64,000 nt of DNA from Algoriphagus sediminis (GCF_030403435.1 NZ_JAUEPH010000005.1:62001-126000), one strand, 5' to 3'. Positions 1-9,477 are shown, numbered from the stretch's first letter. Numbers and translations: made by a program. The notes: generated by a model not told the origin, from the sequence alone.

Positions 1-335
1 CCCGAAGGAATACAGATAACCATTCGATGAGACTGCGGGAATAGTCCTTTCTTTTGACCGGGGATCATTTTGATTAAGCCTCGGATCATTTGCTCAGCTG
101 CGTAGAAGTCAGCAATCACACCGTCTTTTAGCGGCCGTATAGTTTTAATGTTTTCATGCGTTTTTTCATGCATGTTCATTGCTTCTCTTCCCACGGCCAA
201 AACCCGATTATTTGATTTATCAATCGCGATAATCGAAGGCTCATCTACGACAATTTTATCCTTGTGGATAATTAAGGTATTAGCTGTACCTAAATCTATA
301 GCGATATCGCTTGAAAAAAAGTCAAATAATCCCAT
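1..335 (-). CDS. mreB: Rod shape-determining protein MreB (5' part, runs off the window)
   Basis: MreB is the bacterial actin that polymerises under the inner membrane and directs lateral cell-wall synthesis. About 111 N-terminal residues are visible. They start MGLFDFF and contain the actin-type phosphate-1 loop DLGTANTL (about residues 14-21), followed by VDEPSIIAID and the conserved region with VGREA and RPLKDGVIADF. The ATG is at 335 on the minus strand, and the gene is cut by the window edge, not broken. It diverges from rimP across 326 bases. The family call is very sure from the motifs; whether mreC follows cannot be seen. Confidence 0.95.
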   Translation of the reverse strand, partial: MGLFDFFSSDIAIDLGTANTLIIHKDKIVVDEPSIIAIDKSNNRVLAVGREAMNMHEKTHENIKTIRPLKDGVIADFYAAEQMIRGLIKMIPGQKKGLFPQSHRMVICIPS

Positions 336-459
336 TTTCTATTGGCTGGCTTTACGGTAAAGGACAATGATTTTACTACTCCTGAGTCAGGAAAGCATCT
401 TTAACTCAGCAAAACTATTATGTTGTGAGCACAATTCTGAACGAATTGGAATCTTTTTA

Positions 460-467
460 CAAACTTA
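460..467 (-). promoter_or_regulatory. Possible mreB promoter -7 element
   Basis: On the minus strand this reads TAAGTTTG, an exact match to the Bacteroidota -7 consensus TAnnTTTG, about 125 bases before the mreB start. No clear TTG -33 element is seen about 20 bases upstream, so the call is tentative. Confidence 0.3.
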
Positions 468-568
468 ACTTTGCAGTTAATTTTATCTCATAAAAAACTC
501 ACTTTAACAAGAGCACAAAAAGTATGCTGAAAATGACATCAGGGTAAGATTTACATTTTGCACAGAAA

Positions 569-599
569 TTGTTTTTAGAGTAAAATTATTTTACATTTG
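569..599 (+). promoter_or_regulatory. Promoter of the rimP-nusA-infB operon
   Basis: A TTG at 569-571 is followed after 20 bases by TACATTTG (592-599), matching the Bacteroidota consensus TTG-N19/20-TAnnTTTG. Transcription would start near 606, giving a leader of about 55 bases that contains the hairpin at 621-641. Confidence 0.6.
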
Positions 600-620
600 T
601 GCCGTATTTGAAAGTTTCTT

Positions 621-641
621 GAGGGGACACCACGTCCCCTC
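621..641 (+). promoter_or_regulatory. GC-rich hairpin in the rimP leader
   Basis: GAGGGGAC and GTCCCCTC form a perfect 8-bp stem around a 5-base loop, followed by a short pyrimidine run (TTTCTGTATTT). It lies between the predicted promoter and the rimP ATG at 662. It could be an attenuator or a protein-binding leader element. The run of T is too broken for a sure terminator. Confidence 0.5.
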
Positions 642-661
642 TTTCTGTATTTGACTAGAAA

Positions 662-1135
662 ATGCTAAAAGAAAAGCTCATTGATATTGCTCAAAAGCAT
701 TTGCCGGATGAAAGTCATTATCTGGTAGATGTGCTTATCAGCGAAAAAGCGGGTAAAAAGTTAGTGAGCGTATTGGTAGATGGTGACCAGGGAGTAAATA
801 TTCAAACATGTGCAGACATGAGTCGGGCTATTTCGGAAGAATTAGAGGCTGAGGACATCATAGAAGATGCATTTGTACTGGAAGTGTCATCGCCAGGAGT
901 AGATTTTCCTTTGAAAACCTTGAGACAGTATCGTAAAAATTTGAATCGCGATATACTGGTCACTCTGGGAGAAGGAAAAGAAGTGTTAGGTACTTTGCTG
1001 GAAGTGGATGATTCAGGAATTAAGCTGAATGCCAAAGAAAAGGCAAAGGGGAAATCGAAAAAAATAGTAACGAAAGAGGTTGAGATTCCTTTTTCTGAAA
1101 TCATAAAATCAATTGTTCAGATATCGTTTAAATAA
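662..1135 (+). CDS. rimP: Ribosome maturation factor RimP
   Basis: RimP assists late maturation of the 30S ribosomal subunit in the cytoplasm. The 157-residue protein has the usual family length. The N-terminal alpha/beta domain ends in the conserved EVSSPGVDFPL segment (about residues 74-84), and a basic SH3-like C-terminal domain follows. It is the first gene of the classic rimP-nusA-infB operon, with nusA starting 5 bases after its stop. The ATG at 662 fits the predicted promoter and leader hairpin just upstream. Confidence 0.93.
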   Translation: MLKEKLIDIAQKHLPDESHYLVDVLISEKAGKKLVSVLVDGDQGVNIQTCADMSRAISEELEAEDIIEDAFVLEVSSPGVDFPLKTLRQYRKNLNRDILVTLGEGKEVLGTLLEVDDSGIKLNAKEKAKGKSKKIVTKEVEIPFSEIIKSIVQISFK

Positions 1136-1140
1136 ATCAC

Positions 1141-2385
1141 ATGGATGCTAAAGTCTTAATTGAATCCTTCGCTGAATTTGCGAGATCAAAAAATGTGGAT
1201 CGTCCTACCATGATCCGAATTCTGGAAGATGTATTTAGAGCTATGATCCGAAAAAAGTTCGAATCTGATGAGAACTTCGACGTGACTATCAATGCTGATC
1301 AGGGAGATTTGGAGATATTCCGATATAGAGAAATCGTAGATGACAACTCCGAGGACATTTGGGATTTTGATAAGATAAGTCATTCTGAAGCTATCAAAAT
1401 TGAGCCCGATTTTGAGATTGGTGAAGAGGTTTATGAAAAAATCGAATTAGAAGACTTCGGTAGAAGAGCGGTCCAAATGGCTCGCCAGACTTTGATCCAA
1501 CGGATTAAAGACCTTGAAAAAGATATACTATTCAATAAGTATGAGGAGCAAGTTGGAGAAATAGTAAGCGCAGAAGTTTATCAGATCTTGAGCAGAGAGG
1601 TTTTACTTATTGACCAGGAAGGAAATGAATTGATTTTGCCGAAAGGCGAACAGATTCCAAAGGACCGATTCAGAAAGGGAGATTCAGTGAAGGCAATCGT
1701 ACATCGAGTGGATATGTCGAATGCCAACCCAAGAATCATTTTATCCAGAACTTCTCCAGTTTTTCTTGAGAGGTTATTTGAAAATGAAGTTCCCGAGGTT
1801 TATGATGGGTTGATTACCATTGTGAAAATCGTGAGAGAGCCAGGGGAGAGAGCCAAAGTGGCTGTGGAATCCTATGATGATAGAATTGATCCGGTAGGTG
1901 CCTGTGTGGGTATGAAAGGGTCCAGAATTCATGCTGTAGTAAGAGAGCTTCAGAATGAAAATATCGATGTAATTAACTACACTGAAAATCTGGATTTATA
2001 TGTAAGCCGTGCCCTGAGCCCGGCTAAAGTTTCATCGTTAACGGTGAATGAGGAGACCAAACGTATTTCGGTATTCCTAAAGCCTGACCAGGTTTCTTTA
2101 GCCATCGGTAAGGGCGGTCATAATATCAAGCTGGCTTCCAGACTTGTGGGTTATGAAATAGATGTATTCAGAGAGCTTAGTGAACATGAGGAGGAAGATG
2201 TTCTTCTTTCAGAGTTTGCTGATGAAATCGATGAGTGGATCCTTGAAGAATTGAAAAAGACTGGATTAGATACTGCAAAGAGCGTTTTGAACCTCACTGT
2301 GGAAGATTTATCCAGGAGAACAGAATTAGAGGAGGAGACTATAGAAGAGATTTTCAAAATCCTTAAACAGGAATTTGAACAATAA
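1141..2385 (+). CDS. nusA: Transcription termination/antitermination protein NusA
   Basis: NusA binds RNA polymerase and nascent RNA and controls pausing, termination and antitermination. The 414-residue protein shows the N-terminal RNAP-binding domain (about 1-125), an S1 domain (about 130-200) and two KH domains. The KH domains carry GxxG loops: GMKGSRI just after residue 253 and AIGKGGHNI from about residue 321. A short acidic helical tail follows. The length is normal for Bacteroidota, which lack the two C-terminal acidic repeats of E. coli NusA. It sits between rimP and infB, presumably cotranscribed. Confidence 0.95.
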   Translation: MDAKVLIESFAEFARSKNVDRPTMIRILEDVFRAMIRKKFESDENFDVTINADQGDLEIFRYREIVDDNSEDIWDFDKISHSEAIKIEPDFEIGEEVYEKIELEDFGRRAVQMARQTLIQRIKDLEKDILFNKYEEQVGEIVSAEVYQILSREVLLIDQEGNELILPKGEQIPKDRFRKGDSVKAIVHRVDMSNANPRIILSRTSPVFLERLFENEVPEVYDGLITIVKIVREPGERAKVAVESYDDRIDPVGACVGMKGSRIHAVVRELQNENIDVINYTENLDLYVSRALSPAKVSSLTVNEETKRISVFLKPDQVSLAIGKGGHNIKLASRLVGYEIDVFRELSEHEEEDVLLSEFADEIDEWILEELKKTGLDTAKSVLNLTVEDLSRRTELEEETIEEIFKILKQEFEQ

Positions 2386-2439
2386 ATCTTTAGCCCTGCC
2401 AGAAGAATAAAAGACAAGAATCGAAAGAGTTTTTAGCTT

Positions 2440-5175
2440 ATGTCAGACGAAAAAATGATGCGATTAGCCCAGGTAGCTCGGAAGCTCAACGTTGGTACGG
2501 CGACCATCGTGGAGACTCTAGCTAAAAATGGCTTTGAGGTCGAGAATAATCCGAACTCCAAAATCAATATGACCCAAGTGGAAATGTTGAATAAGGAGTT
2601 TAGATCCTCTGCTTTAGAAAAAGAAGAGGCTTCACACCTTTCCATTGGCAAACGCCATGAGCCTGTCACCCTGGAAAGTGAGCCAAAGCAAGAAGAGCCT
2701 GAAGCACCTGCGCCTCCTGCTCCAGAACCTAAAATAGAAGAAAAGCCTGCTCCAGAACCAACGCCAGAGCCAAAGGCCAAGGAGGAGCCTAAAGAAGAGC
2801 TTAAAAAGGAAGAGAAGCCAGCTGAACCGGTGAAAAGTGAAGCACCGAAACTGGAGGGCATTAAGGTCTTGGGTAAAATCGATCTGAGCAAAACTTCAGG
2901 AAAGAAACCTTTTGGTAAAAAGCCTGAAGAAAAGAAAAAGGAGAAGTCAGAGCCAGCTCAAGAAAAGCAAGCTCCTCCGGCTAAACCTGTAGAGACTCCA
3001 AAAGCTCCGAAAGCACCAGAGGTGAAAAAGCCTGAGCAACCTGAAAAGCCTGATTCAAAGGTTATTGAAGCCAAAGCGGATTCCCTGAAAGGTCTGACAG
3101 TTTTGGGAAAAATTGAGCTTCCTGCTGAGAAAAAGAAAAAGGGTGGTCCAGTAGCTTCCTCTGATGAGCGTAATAGAGATAAAAAGCGTCCTCGGAAAAG
3201 GATTGATAAAGGAAACAGAAACCAGGGGAATAGAAACCAAGGTAACCGTGGCCAAAAAGGAGGTAGACCACAAAAAGGAGAGCCAACTCAGAAGGAAATC
3301 CAAGATCAGATTAAGCAAACTCTTGCCAGACTTCAGGGAAATAAATCCGGAGGCAAAACTAAGAGTAGAAAAGATAAAAAAGCGGAGAGAGAAAGAGAGG
3401 CTGAAGTAGAAGGAGCGGAGGAAACAAAGCTTTTAAAGGTTACTGAGTTTATATCAGCAAATGATCTGGCTTCACTTCTAGATATCAGTGTAAATGAAAT
3501 CATCTCCACTTGTATGTCGCTTGGTATGTTCGTTTCTATAAACCAGCGATTGGATGCTGAAGCAATTACCATTATAGCGGATGAATTTGGGTATGAGGTA
3601 GAGTTCACTAAGGACGCTGAAGAAGAAGTTGAAACAGAGGTAGAGGATAGTGAGGAAGACCTTTCAGAAAGAGCTCCTATCGTGACCATAATGGGACACG
3701 TTGACCATGGTAAAACATCCTTACTGGATTATATAAGAACTTCAAAGGTTACCGCTGATGAGGCTGGAGGTATTACCCAGCACATTGGAGCTTACGATGT
3801 GACCACAAAAGATGGGCATAAGATTGCCTTCCTTGATACACCGGGTCACGAAGCCTTTACTGCGATGAGAGCACGTGGTGCCAAAATCACCGATGTTGCG
3901 ATTATTGTGATTGCTGCGGATGATAGCATAATGCCTCAAACCAAGGAAGCCATTAATCACGCGCAAGTGGCTGGAGTACCTATGATCTTTGCGATCAATA
4001 AGGTTGATAAACCGAATGCCAATCCTGATAAGATCAAGGAGGAACTGGCAAATATGAATTTACTCGTGGAAGATTGGGGTGGTAAATATCAGTCTCAGGA
4101 TATTTCTGCCAAAACAGGCCAAGGCGTTGATGACCTTTTAGAGAAGGTATTGCTGGAAGCTGAAATTCTTGAACTCAAAGCCAATCCTGACAGAAATGCA
4201 CAAGGTACGGTTATAGAAGCTTCTCTTGATAAGGGGCGTGGATATGTAGCTACCTTGATGATTCAGACTGGTACTCTAAGAGTTGGGGATGTGATGCTGG
4301 CAGGTCAGCATTATGGACGCGTAAAAGCCATGTTTGATCACTTGGGTAAAAAGGTGAAAGAAGCTGGTCCGGCTACACCTGTTCAAGTATTGGGTCTGAG
4401 TGGTGCGCCTCAGGCGGGTGATATCATAAAGGTTTATGATACCGAAAGAGAAGCCAGAGAAATTGCGAATTCAAGAGAGCAAATTCAAAGAGAGCAAAGT
4501 ATCCGTACTAAAAAGCATATAACTCTGGATGAGATCGGTCGTCGATTGGCTATCGGAAGCTTTAAAGAGCTAAATATTATCATTAAAGGTGATGTGGATG
4601 GTTCCGTGGAAGCTCTTTCAGATTCTTTGCTAAAACTGTCAAAAGACGAGGTTGGAGTTTCGATCGTTCATAAAGGTGTAGGTCAGATTTCCGAATCCGA
4701 TGTACTTCTGGCGTCGGCTTCAGATGCGATCATCATTGGTTTCCAAGTGAGACCATCTGCAAACGCCAAGAGACTGGCCGAACAAGAGGAAATTGAAATT
4801 AGGCACTATTCCATCATTTATGATGCGATCAATCAAATTAAGGATGCGATCGAAGGAATGCTGGAGCCTGAATTCGAGGAAGTAATCACTGGTAATATCC
4901 AAGTTCGTGAGGTCTTCAAGATTTCTAAGGTTGGTACAGTTGCTGGTTGTTATGTGACTGATGGCTTTGTGACAAGAAAGAATAAGATTCGCGTGATTCG
5001 AGACGGTATTGTAATTCATGAAGGTGAGATCGATCAACTGAAGAGATTCAAGGATGATGTAGCTGAAGTGAAAGCTGGTTACGAATGTGGTATTTCAATA
5101 AAGGGCTACAATGACATCCAGATTGATGATACCATTGAAGGTTACGAGATGAAAGAAATAAAAAGGAAAAAGTAA
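2440..5175 (+). CDS. infB: Translation initiation factor IF-2
   Basis: IF-2 is the GTPase that places initiator tRNA on the 30S subunit and promotes subunit joining. The 911-residue protein has an IF2_N-like start (about 1-55), then a long Lys/Glu/Pro-rich low-complexity linker (about 65-320), a second IF2_N-like helical segment (about 330-385) and the G domain. G-domain motifs are GHVDHGKTS (P-loop near 417), [12 protein letters not shown] and SAKTG. Domains II, III and IV follow. The linker holds two copies of a (I/L)xVLGKI(D/E)L motif near residues 141 and 219. It is the last large gene of the operon and a terminator follows at 5182. Confidence 0.96.
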   Translation: MSDEKMMRLAQVARKLNVGTATIVETLAKNGFEVENNPNSKINMTQVEMLNKEFRSSALEKEEASHLSIGKRHEPVTLESEPKQEEPEAPAPPAPEPKIEEKPAPEPTPEPKAKEEPKEELKKEEKPAEPVKSEAPKLEGIKVLGKIDLSKTSGKKPFGKKPEEKKKEKSEPAQEKQAPPAKPVETPKAPKAPEVKKPEQPEKPDSKVIEAKADSLKGLTVLGKIELPAEKKKKGGPVASSDERNRDKKRPRKRIDKGNRNQGNRNQGNRGQKGGRPQKGEPTQKEIQDQIKQTLARLQGNKSGGKTKSRKDKKAEREREAEVEGAEETKLLKVTEFISANDLASLLDISVNEIISTCMSLGMFVSINQRLDAEAITIIADEFGYEVEFTKDAEEEVETEVEDSEEDLSERAPIVTIMGHVDHGKTSLLDYIRTSKVTADEAGGITQHIGAYDVTTKDGHKIAFLDTPGHEAFTAMRARGAKITDVAIIVIAADDSIMPQTKEAINHAQVAGVPMIFAINKVDKPNANPDKIKEELANMNLLVEDWGGKYQSQDISAKTGQGVDDLLEKVLLEAEILELKANPDRNAQGTVIEASLDKGRGYVATLMIQTGTLRVGDVMLAGQHYGRVKAMFDHLGKKVKEAGPATPVQVLGLSGAPQAGDIIKVYDTEREAREIANSREQIQREQSIRTKKHITLDEIGRRLAIGSFKELNIIIKGDVDGSVEALSDSLLKLSKDEVGVSIVHKGVGQISESDVLLASASDAIIIGFQVRPSANAKRLAEQEEIEIRHYSIIYDAINQIKDAIEGMLEPEFEEVITGNIQVREVFKISKVGTVAGCYVTDGFVTRKNKIRVIRDGIVIHEGEIDQLKRFKDDVAEVKAGYECGISIKGYNDIQIDDTIEGYEMKEIKRKK

Positions 5176-5181
5176 AAACTT

Positions 5182-5210
5182 AAAGGAGCTCATAAGCTCC
5201 TTTTTTTTTA
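5182..5210 (+). terminator. Terminator after infB
   Basis: AAAGGAGCT and AGCTCCTTT form a 9-bp stem with a 4-base loop, followed by an unbroken T run. This is a classical intrinsic terminator for rimP-nusA-infB. The last base overlaps the ATG of the following small gene. Confidence 0.85.
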
Positions 5211-5389
5211 TGGAGATTTTGATCGCTTTAATTTGGGGATGTTTCTGGGTTTGCTTTTTGGGGCTATTCCTGGGACTAATAAGACCTGTCTATAGCCTAT
5301 GGTTTTTAGACAGTGTTAATCGTAAAAAAGTCCTTCTATACTACGGTGTACCTTTCCTTGTTTTTGGAATGATTGTGTTATTTATCTAG
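5210..5389 (+). CDS. Small two-helix membrane protein (59 aa), unknown function
   Basis: An open frame from ATG 5210 to TAG 5387-5389 encodes 59 residues. Two hydrophobic segments (about residues 3-24 and 42-59) flank a short loop reading RPVYSLWFLDSVNRKKVLLY. The pattern glycine-rich helix, RP, aromatic stretch, N-R-K-K-V, tyrosine resembles short membrane segments I recall from small Bacteroidota proteins, but I cannot name the family. The start codon touches the T run of the infB terminator, so expression would depend on read-through or another promoter. The stop overlaps the cstA stop on the other strand. The membrane composition argues for a real gene; function is unknown. Confidence 0.55.
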   Translation: MEILIALIWGCFWVCFLGLFLGLIRPVYSLWFLDSVNRKKVLLYYGVPFLVFGMIVLFI

Positions 5390-7017
5390 GAAGTAACCTT
5401 TTTTATTGCTTCTTTTTTTAGGCTTTTATAAGCCAAAACCATTAAAGAAACGGCAAGAACAAAAAGTAGTGTAGCAATAAGGGAGAGCACATAAATCTGA
5501 TCCTGAAAATTTTTCCATGCAAAAAGGCCTAATGAAGCCAAAGTGACTGTGAACATGAAAAACATGGGAAGGATCACGAATATTGCATTCACCTTTTTCT
5601 TAATAAGCCATACAGAAATTGTTAATAGTGCCAAAGCTGCCAGGAGCTGGTTGGCAGAACCAAAGATAGGCCAGAGAGTAGTGAATTCGCCTGAAGCTAG
5701 AAGCAACACAGAAAATAAGACTACCAGCCCAGTAGAAACAAATCGGTTTTTGGAAATGGTTTGTGCGCCTTTTTGAGGCATGTCCTCAAAATACTCTTGC
5801 AGGGTAAATCGAGCTAATCGCGTGCAGGTGTCCAAGGTGGTTAGGGCAAAAGCTGAGACGGTAAGTGCAACAAATCCAACTGCAAATTCCTCTGAAACCC
5901 CCAAGGAAGAAATCATTCCTCCAAGCCCTGTCGAAAACAAGGGCACTGGCCCTTCAGTGGAAAACCGATCCAGATATTCAGCCCTGCTTAAAATTGCTAC
6001 CGCCCCAACAGCAATAATGGCTAAAAAAGATTCAATGAGCATACCGCCAAATCCTACAACTTTGGCATCGCTGAACTTATTCAGCTGTTTTGAAGTAGTT
6101 CCGGAGGCGACTAGGGAATGGAAACCGCTTATAGCTCCACAGGCAATGGTGACAAAAAGAACAGGGAAAATCACACCCAGATTTTCACTTTTGAAATAGA
6201 TCTCATTGCCCATTTGAATTTCTGGGTTAGCTATAAAAACACCGATCACCGCAGCGATTATTAAACCATAAAGAAGGTAACTATTCAAATAATCTCTGGG
6301 CTGCAAAAGAATACTTACTGGAGTGACGGAAGCAATAAATGCATAGATCAGCAGGCATGCGATCCAGGCCCTGTAGTCCAAGGAGAAGGGGAAAAGTGTA
6401 CCCAAGTAAACAAAAAGGTACATCAAAACAACTCCTACAATAGTAATGATAACGAAAGCATTTTTCCGGTTTCCAAATCGCTTGCTGAATCCACCAAAGA
6501 TTACAGCGAGCAAAATAAAGGAAATGGATGCTGAAGCTACCCCTGGGTTACTGACAAAGGTCTTTGCAATAATATCAGCGAAGACTCCGATGACTAAGAT
6601 TAGAGTAGAAAAGCTGAAAAGAATAAATAGCTGCTTTCCTTGTATTCCAATCTGATTTTTAATGATTACTCCTATAGATTTACCCTCGGTTCTCAATGAG
6701 GCCGCAAGACTCCCAAGATCGTGTACGGCACCAAAAAATATTCCGCCGACCAGAATCCAGATAACGGCCGGAATCCACCCGAAGGTTAAGGCTATAATTG
6801 GACCGACAATAGGCCCAGCACCAGCAATAGAAGCGAAATGATGACCTAAGACCACGATGGGCTTACTCGGCTCATAGTCTACTCCATCCCTGTGAGTATG
6901 TGCTGGAGAAGGTTGCTCATCACTGAGGTTAAATTGCTTATAGACAAATGCGCCATAGATTTTATATGCAGCAAATAGGATAATTCCTGAGATAGTTAGT
7001 AATACTGCAATGCTCAT
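5386..7017 (-). CDS. cstA: Carbon starvation protein A-type transporter
   Basis: CstA-family inner-membrane proteins import peptides or pyruvate, classically when carbon is scarce. The 543-residue protein is hydrophobic throughout, with about 14-16 membrane helices. It has the conserved N-terminal block with GHHFASIAGAGPIVGP, then FGWIPAVIW and VHDLGSL, and a later SGFHSLVASGTTSKQL block. It is shorter than the roughly 700 residues of E. coli CstA, as in many Bacteroidota. It diverges from accD. Its stop codon shares the tetranucleotide CTAG at 5386-5389 with the convergent small gene. Substrate is not decidable from sequence. Confidence 0.88.
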   Translation of the reverse strand: MSIAVLLTISGIILFAAYKIYGAFVYKQFNLSDEQPSPAHTHRDGVDYEPSKPIVVLGHHFASIAGAGPIVGPIIALTFGWIPAVIWILVGGIFFGAVHDLGSLAASLRTEGKSIGVIIKNQIGIQGKQLFILFSFSTLILVIGVFADIIAKTFVSNPGVASASISFILLAVIFGGFSKRFGNRKNAFVIITIVGVVLMYLFVYLGTLFPFSLDYRAWIACLLIYAFIASVTPVSILLQPRDYLNSYLLYGLIIAAVIGVFIANPEIQMGNEIYFKSENLGVIFPVLFVTIACGAISGFHSLVASGTTSKQLNKFSDAKVVGFGGMLIESFLAIIAVGAVAILSRAEYLDRFSTEGPVPLFSTGLGGMISSLGVSEEFAVGFVALTVSAFALTTLDTCTRLARFTLQEYFEDMPQKGAQTISKNRFVSTGLVVLFSVLLLASGEFTTLWPIFGSANQLLAALALLTISVWLIKKKVNAIFVILPMFFMFTVTLASLGLFAWKNFQDQIYVLSLIATLLFVLAVSLMVLAYKSLKKEAIKKVTS

Positions 7018-7154
7018 TTGATTTTAATTTTGAGATCTGGCCAGATTTTGAAATAAGTTCTAATTTTCAGCTAATAAGCCACAATTTAGCAAAAGGCCAA
7101 AAACCTTTGCCTCCTTATCCTAAATCTAAGATTTTATTTAATGGAGATAAGGTC

Positions 7155-7162
7155 TAAATTTG
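7155..7162 (+). promoter_or_regulatory. accD promoter -7 element
   Basis: TAAATTTG matches TAnnTTTG exactly. The -33 region about 20 bases upstream is only TTTT rather than TTG. Transcription would begin near 7169, downstream of the in-frame ATG at 7141, so translation should start at 7201. Confidence 0.45.
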
Positions 7163-7200
7163 TTAGAGCTTTGGTATCAAAGCATGACAAAATATTATGT

Positions 7201-8043
7201 ATGGCTTGGTTTAAAAGAACAGATAAAGGAATTAAAACTTCCACGGCTGAAAAGAAAGATTCTCCAGATGGTCTTTGGTTTAAAACACCAAAAGGAAATA
7301 TCATCCACACTAGGGAGCTTAAGAACAATGCATATGTCTGTCCGGATGACGACTTTCATGTCAAGATAGGCTCGAAAGAGTACTTTGAGATTCTTTTCGA
7401 TGACAACAAGTTTACCGAGCTGAACCCAAATATGACCTCAGGGGACCCACTCAAATTCAGCGACACCAAGCCCTACACTACTCGAATCCAGGCCACTATT
7501 TCAAAGACTTCATTAAATGATGCTGTCAGGACGGCTTATGGTAAAATGAATGGGCTAGACCTGGTGGTAGCTTGTATGGATTTTAATTTCATAGGTGGAT
7601 CTATGGGCTCTGTGGTAGGTGAGAAGATTGCTAGAGCTATCGAGCATTCTCTGAAAAATAAGATTCCCTTTCTCATGATTTCAAAGTCAGGTGGGGCAAG
7701 AATGATGGAAGCAGGATTCTCATTAATGCAAATGGCAAAGACTTCAGCAAAGTTGGCGCAGCTTAGTCAGGCTGGTATTCCTTACATTTCTTTACTAACT
7801 AACCCCACCACTGGAGGTGTTACTGCTTCCTATGCAATGTTGGGAGATTTTAACATTGCAGAGCCTGAAGCCTTGATTGGTTTTGCGGGCCCAAGAGTAA
7901 TTAGAGAGACTATTGGCAAGGATTTACCAAAAGGTTTCCAGAGTTCCGAGTTTGTTTTGGAACACGGATTTCTTGATTTTATCATCGATAGGCGGCAGTT
8001 GAAAACCAGACTAACCACTCTTTTAAACCTCTTGAATAATTAA
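7201..8043 (+). CDS. accD: Acetyl-CoA carboxylase carboxyltransferase subunit beta
   Basis: AccD, with AccA, transfers the carboxyl group from biotin to acetyl-CoA in the first step of fatty-acid synthesis. I start it at ATG 7201, giving 280 residues beginning MAWFKR, because this matches the family N-terminus and lies after the predicted promoter. An in-frame ATG at 7141 would add 20 atypical residues. The crotonase-like carboxyltransferase domain is intact, with [12 protein letters not shown] and [12 protein letters not shown] (oxyanion-hole glycines) and the later [13 protein letters not shown]. The N-terminal zinc ribbon is degenerate: only the Cys in YVCPDDDF remains. No accA is in the window. 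Confidence 0.93.
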   Translation: MAWFKRTDKGIKTSTAEKKDSPDGLWFKTPKGNIIHTRELKNNAYVCPDDDFHVKIGSKEYFEILFDDNKFTELNPNMTSGDPLKFSDTKPYTTRIQATISKTSLNDAVRTAYGKMNGLDLVVACMDFNFIGGSMGSVVGEKIARAIEHSLKNKIPFLMISKSGGARMMEAGFSLMQMAKTSAKLAQLSQAGIPYISLLTNPTTGGVTASYAMLGDFNIAEPEALIGFAGPRVIRETIGKDLPKGFQSSEFVLEHGFLDFIIDRRQLKTRLTTLLNLLNN

Positions 8044-8096
8044 TCAGTTAGAGACATAACCGTAGATGTATTTTCTAGCCAAAAAGGGCTTCCTAA

Positions 8097-8129
8097 TTGG
8101 TAGAAAATGTCTATTAATAAATATATTTG
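8097..8129 (+). promoter_or_regulatory. nqrF promoter
   Basis: TTG at 8097-8099 and TATATTTG at 8122-8129 (exact TAnnTTTG) are separated by 22 bases, slightly wider than usual. The element lies about 45 bases before the nqrF ATG at 8173 and indicates a transcript separate from accD. Confidence 0.5.
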
Positions 8130-8172
8130 TGCTCTCGAAATCGGGACAAAACATTAATGAAATAACACGTAT

Positions 8173-9474
8173 ATGGGTTCTGTAATAATCACGTCGATTG
8201 TAGCCTTTACGATTATCATCTTGCTGCTCGTTTTTATTCTTTTATTCGCGCAGTCAAAACTTGTCTCTTCAGGTGATGTGAAAATCATTGTCAATGGAGA
8301 CGAAAGTAATCCTATCATCACTTCAGCCGGAACAAACCTGCTCTCCACTTTAGGAAATCAGAAGATTTTCTTGCCATCAGCTTGTGGTGGTGGGGGAACA
8401 TGTGCCATGTGTAAGTGTGTGATTGAAGAGGGTGGAGGCGAAGTATTACCTACCGAGGAAGGCCACTTGAGCCGTGCTGAGAAGCAGGGTAATGTTCGTT
8501 TATCCTGCCAGGTGAAGGTGAAAAACGATATGCAAATCCGAATTCCAGAGGAAATATTCGGTATTAAAAAGTGGGAGTGTGAAGTAATTTCCAATTACAA
8601 CGTATCCACTTTTATCAAAGAATTTAAGGTGAAACTACCAGAAGGGGAAAATTTGGACTTCGAATCTGGTGGATATATCCAGATTGATGTTCCTGAGATT
8701 ACTGTAAACTTTAAGGATATGGACATTGCTCCTCATCCTGAGTTGGGTCACCCGGCAGATGTATATCAAAGTGATTGGGATAAATTTGGACTTTGGGATT
8801 TGGTGATGAAAAATGACGAGGAGCTATTCAGAGCTTACTCCATGGCTAATCACCCTGCCGAAGGTAACATTGTAATGCTTACCATCCGTATAGCAACTCC
8901 ACCATGGGATCGTGCCAATAACAGATGGATGGATGTGAATCCAGGAGTTTGTTCTTCTTATGTGTTTAGTAGAAAGCCAGGTGACAAAGTAACCATTTCG
9001 GGACCTTATGGAGAATTCCATATCAATCCTACCGACCGAGAAATGATCTATATTGGTGGTGGTGCTGGAATGGCCCCATTGAGATCTCATATCTTCCACC
9101 TTTTCCACACGGAGAAAACTGATAGGAAAGTTTCTTACTGGTATGGTGGTCGATCAAAGAAAGAACTTTTCTATACCCCACACTTCAGAGACATTGAAAA
9201 AGACTTCCCGAACTTCAAGTTTTACATCGGGCTGTCTGAACCTCTACCAGAAGATAACTGGAAAATTAAAGAGTCCCTAGATGATGATGGTGACGGCTAC
9301 GTAGGATTTATTCACCAGGTGCTTTACGATAACTATTTGAAAGATCACCCAGAGCCAGATGAGGTTGAATATTACCTTTGTGGACCACCATTGATGAATG
9401 CAGCGGTTCTCAAATTGTTGGATGATTTGGGAATTCCAGATGAAAATATCCGATTTGATGATTTCGGAGGATAA
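8173..9474 (+). CDS. nqrF: Na+-translocating NADH:quinone reductase subunit F
   Basis: NqrF is the NADH-oxidising subunit of the sodium-pumping NADH:quinone reductase. It passes electrons from NADH through FAD to a 2Fe-2S centre. The 433-residue protein has one N-terminal membrane helix (about 5-27) and a ferredoxin domain with the cluster ligands in [12 protein letters not shown] and a later Cys in RLSCQV. The ferredoxin-reductase part has RAYSMANHP for [14 protein letters not shown] for NADH and a C-terminal YLCGPPLM. Length is normal. The partner genes nqrA-E are not adjacent, so this subunit is encoded apart from its complex or they lie outside the window. Confidence 0.95.
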   Translation: MGSVIITSIVAFTIIILLLVFILLFAQSKLVSSGDVKIIVNGDESNPIITSAGTNLLSTLGNQKIFLPSACGGGGTCAMCKCVIEEGGGEVLPTEEGHLSRAEKQGNVRLSCQVKVKNDMQIRIPEEIFGIKKWECEVISNYNVSTFIKEFKVKLPEGENLDFESGGYIQIDVPEITVNFKDMDIAPHPELGHPADVYQSDWDKFGLWDLVMKNDEELFRAYSMANHPAEGNIVMLTIRIATPPWDRANNRWMDVNPGVCSSYVFSRKPGDKVTISGPYGEFHINPTDREMIYIGGGAGMAPLRSHIFHLFHTEKTDRKVSYWYGGRSKKELFYTPHFRDIEKDFPNFKFYIGLSEPLPEDNWKIKESLDDDGDGYVGFIHQVLYDNYLKDHPEPDEVEYYLCGPPLMNAAVLKLLDDLGIPDENIRFDDFGG

Positions 9475-9477
9475 GTG

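Noticed and set aside
2433-2891. Ser/Gly-rich minus-strand frame opposite infB
   Set aside because: It is the complement of the IF-2 Lys/Glu/Pro linker, low complexity, with no family resemblance.
5543-6655. Plus-strand frames opposite cstA
   Set aside because: They are antisense to a complete membrane-protein gene with clear family motifs and have basic, motif-free translations.
7141-7200. Longer accD start at 7141
   Set aside because: The predicted promoter element lies downstream of it and the family N-terminus begins at 7201.
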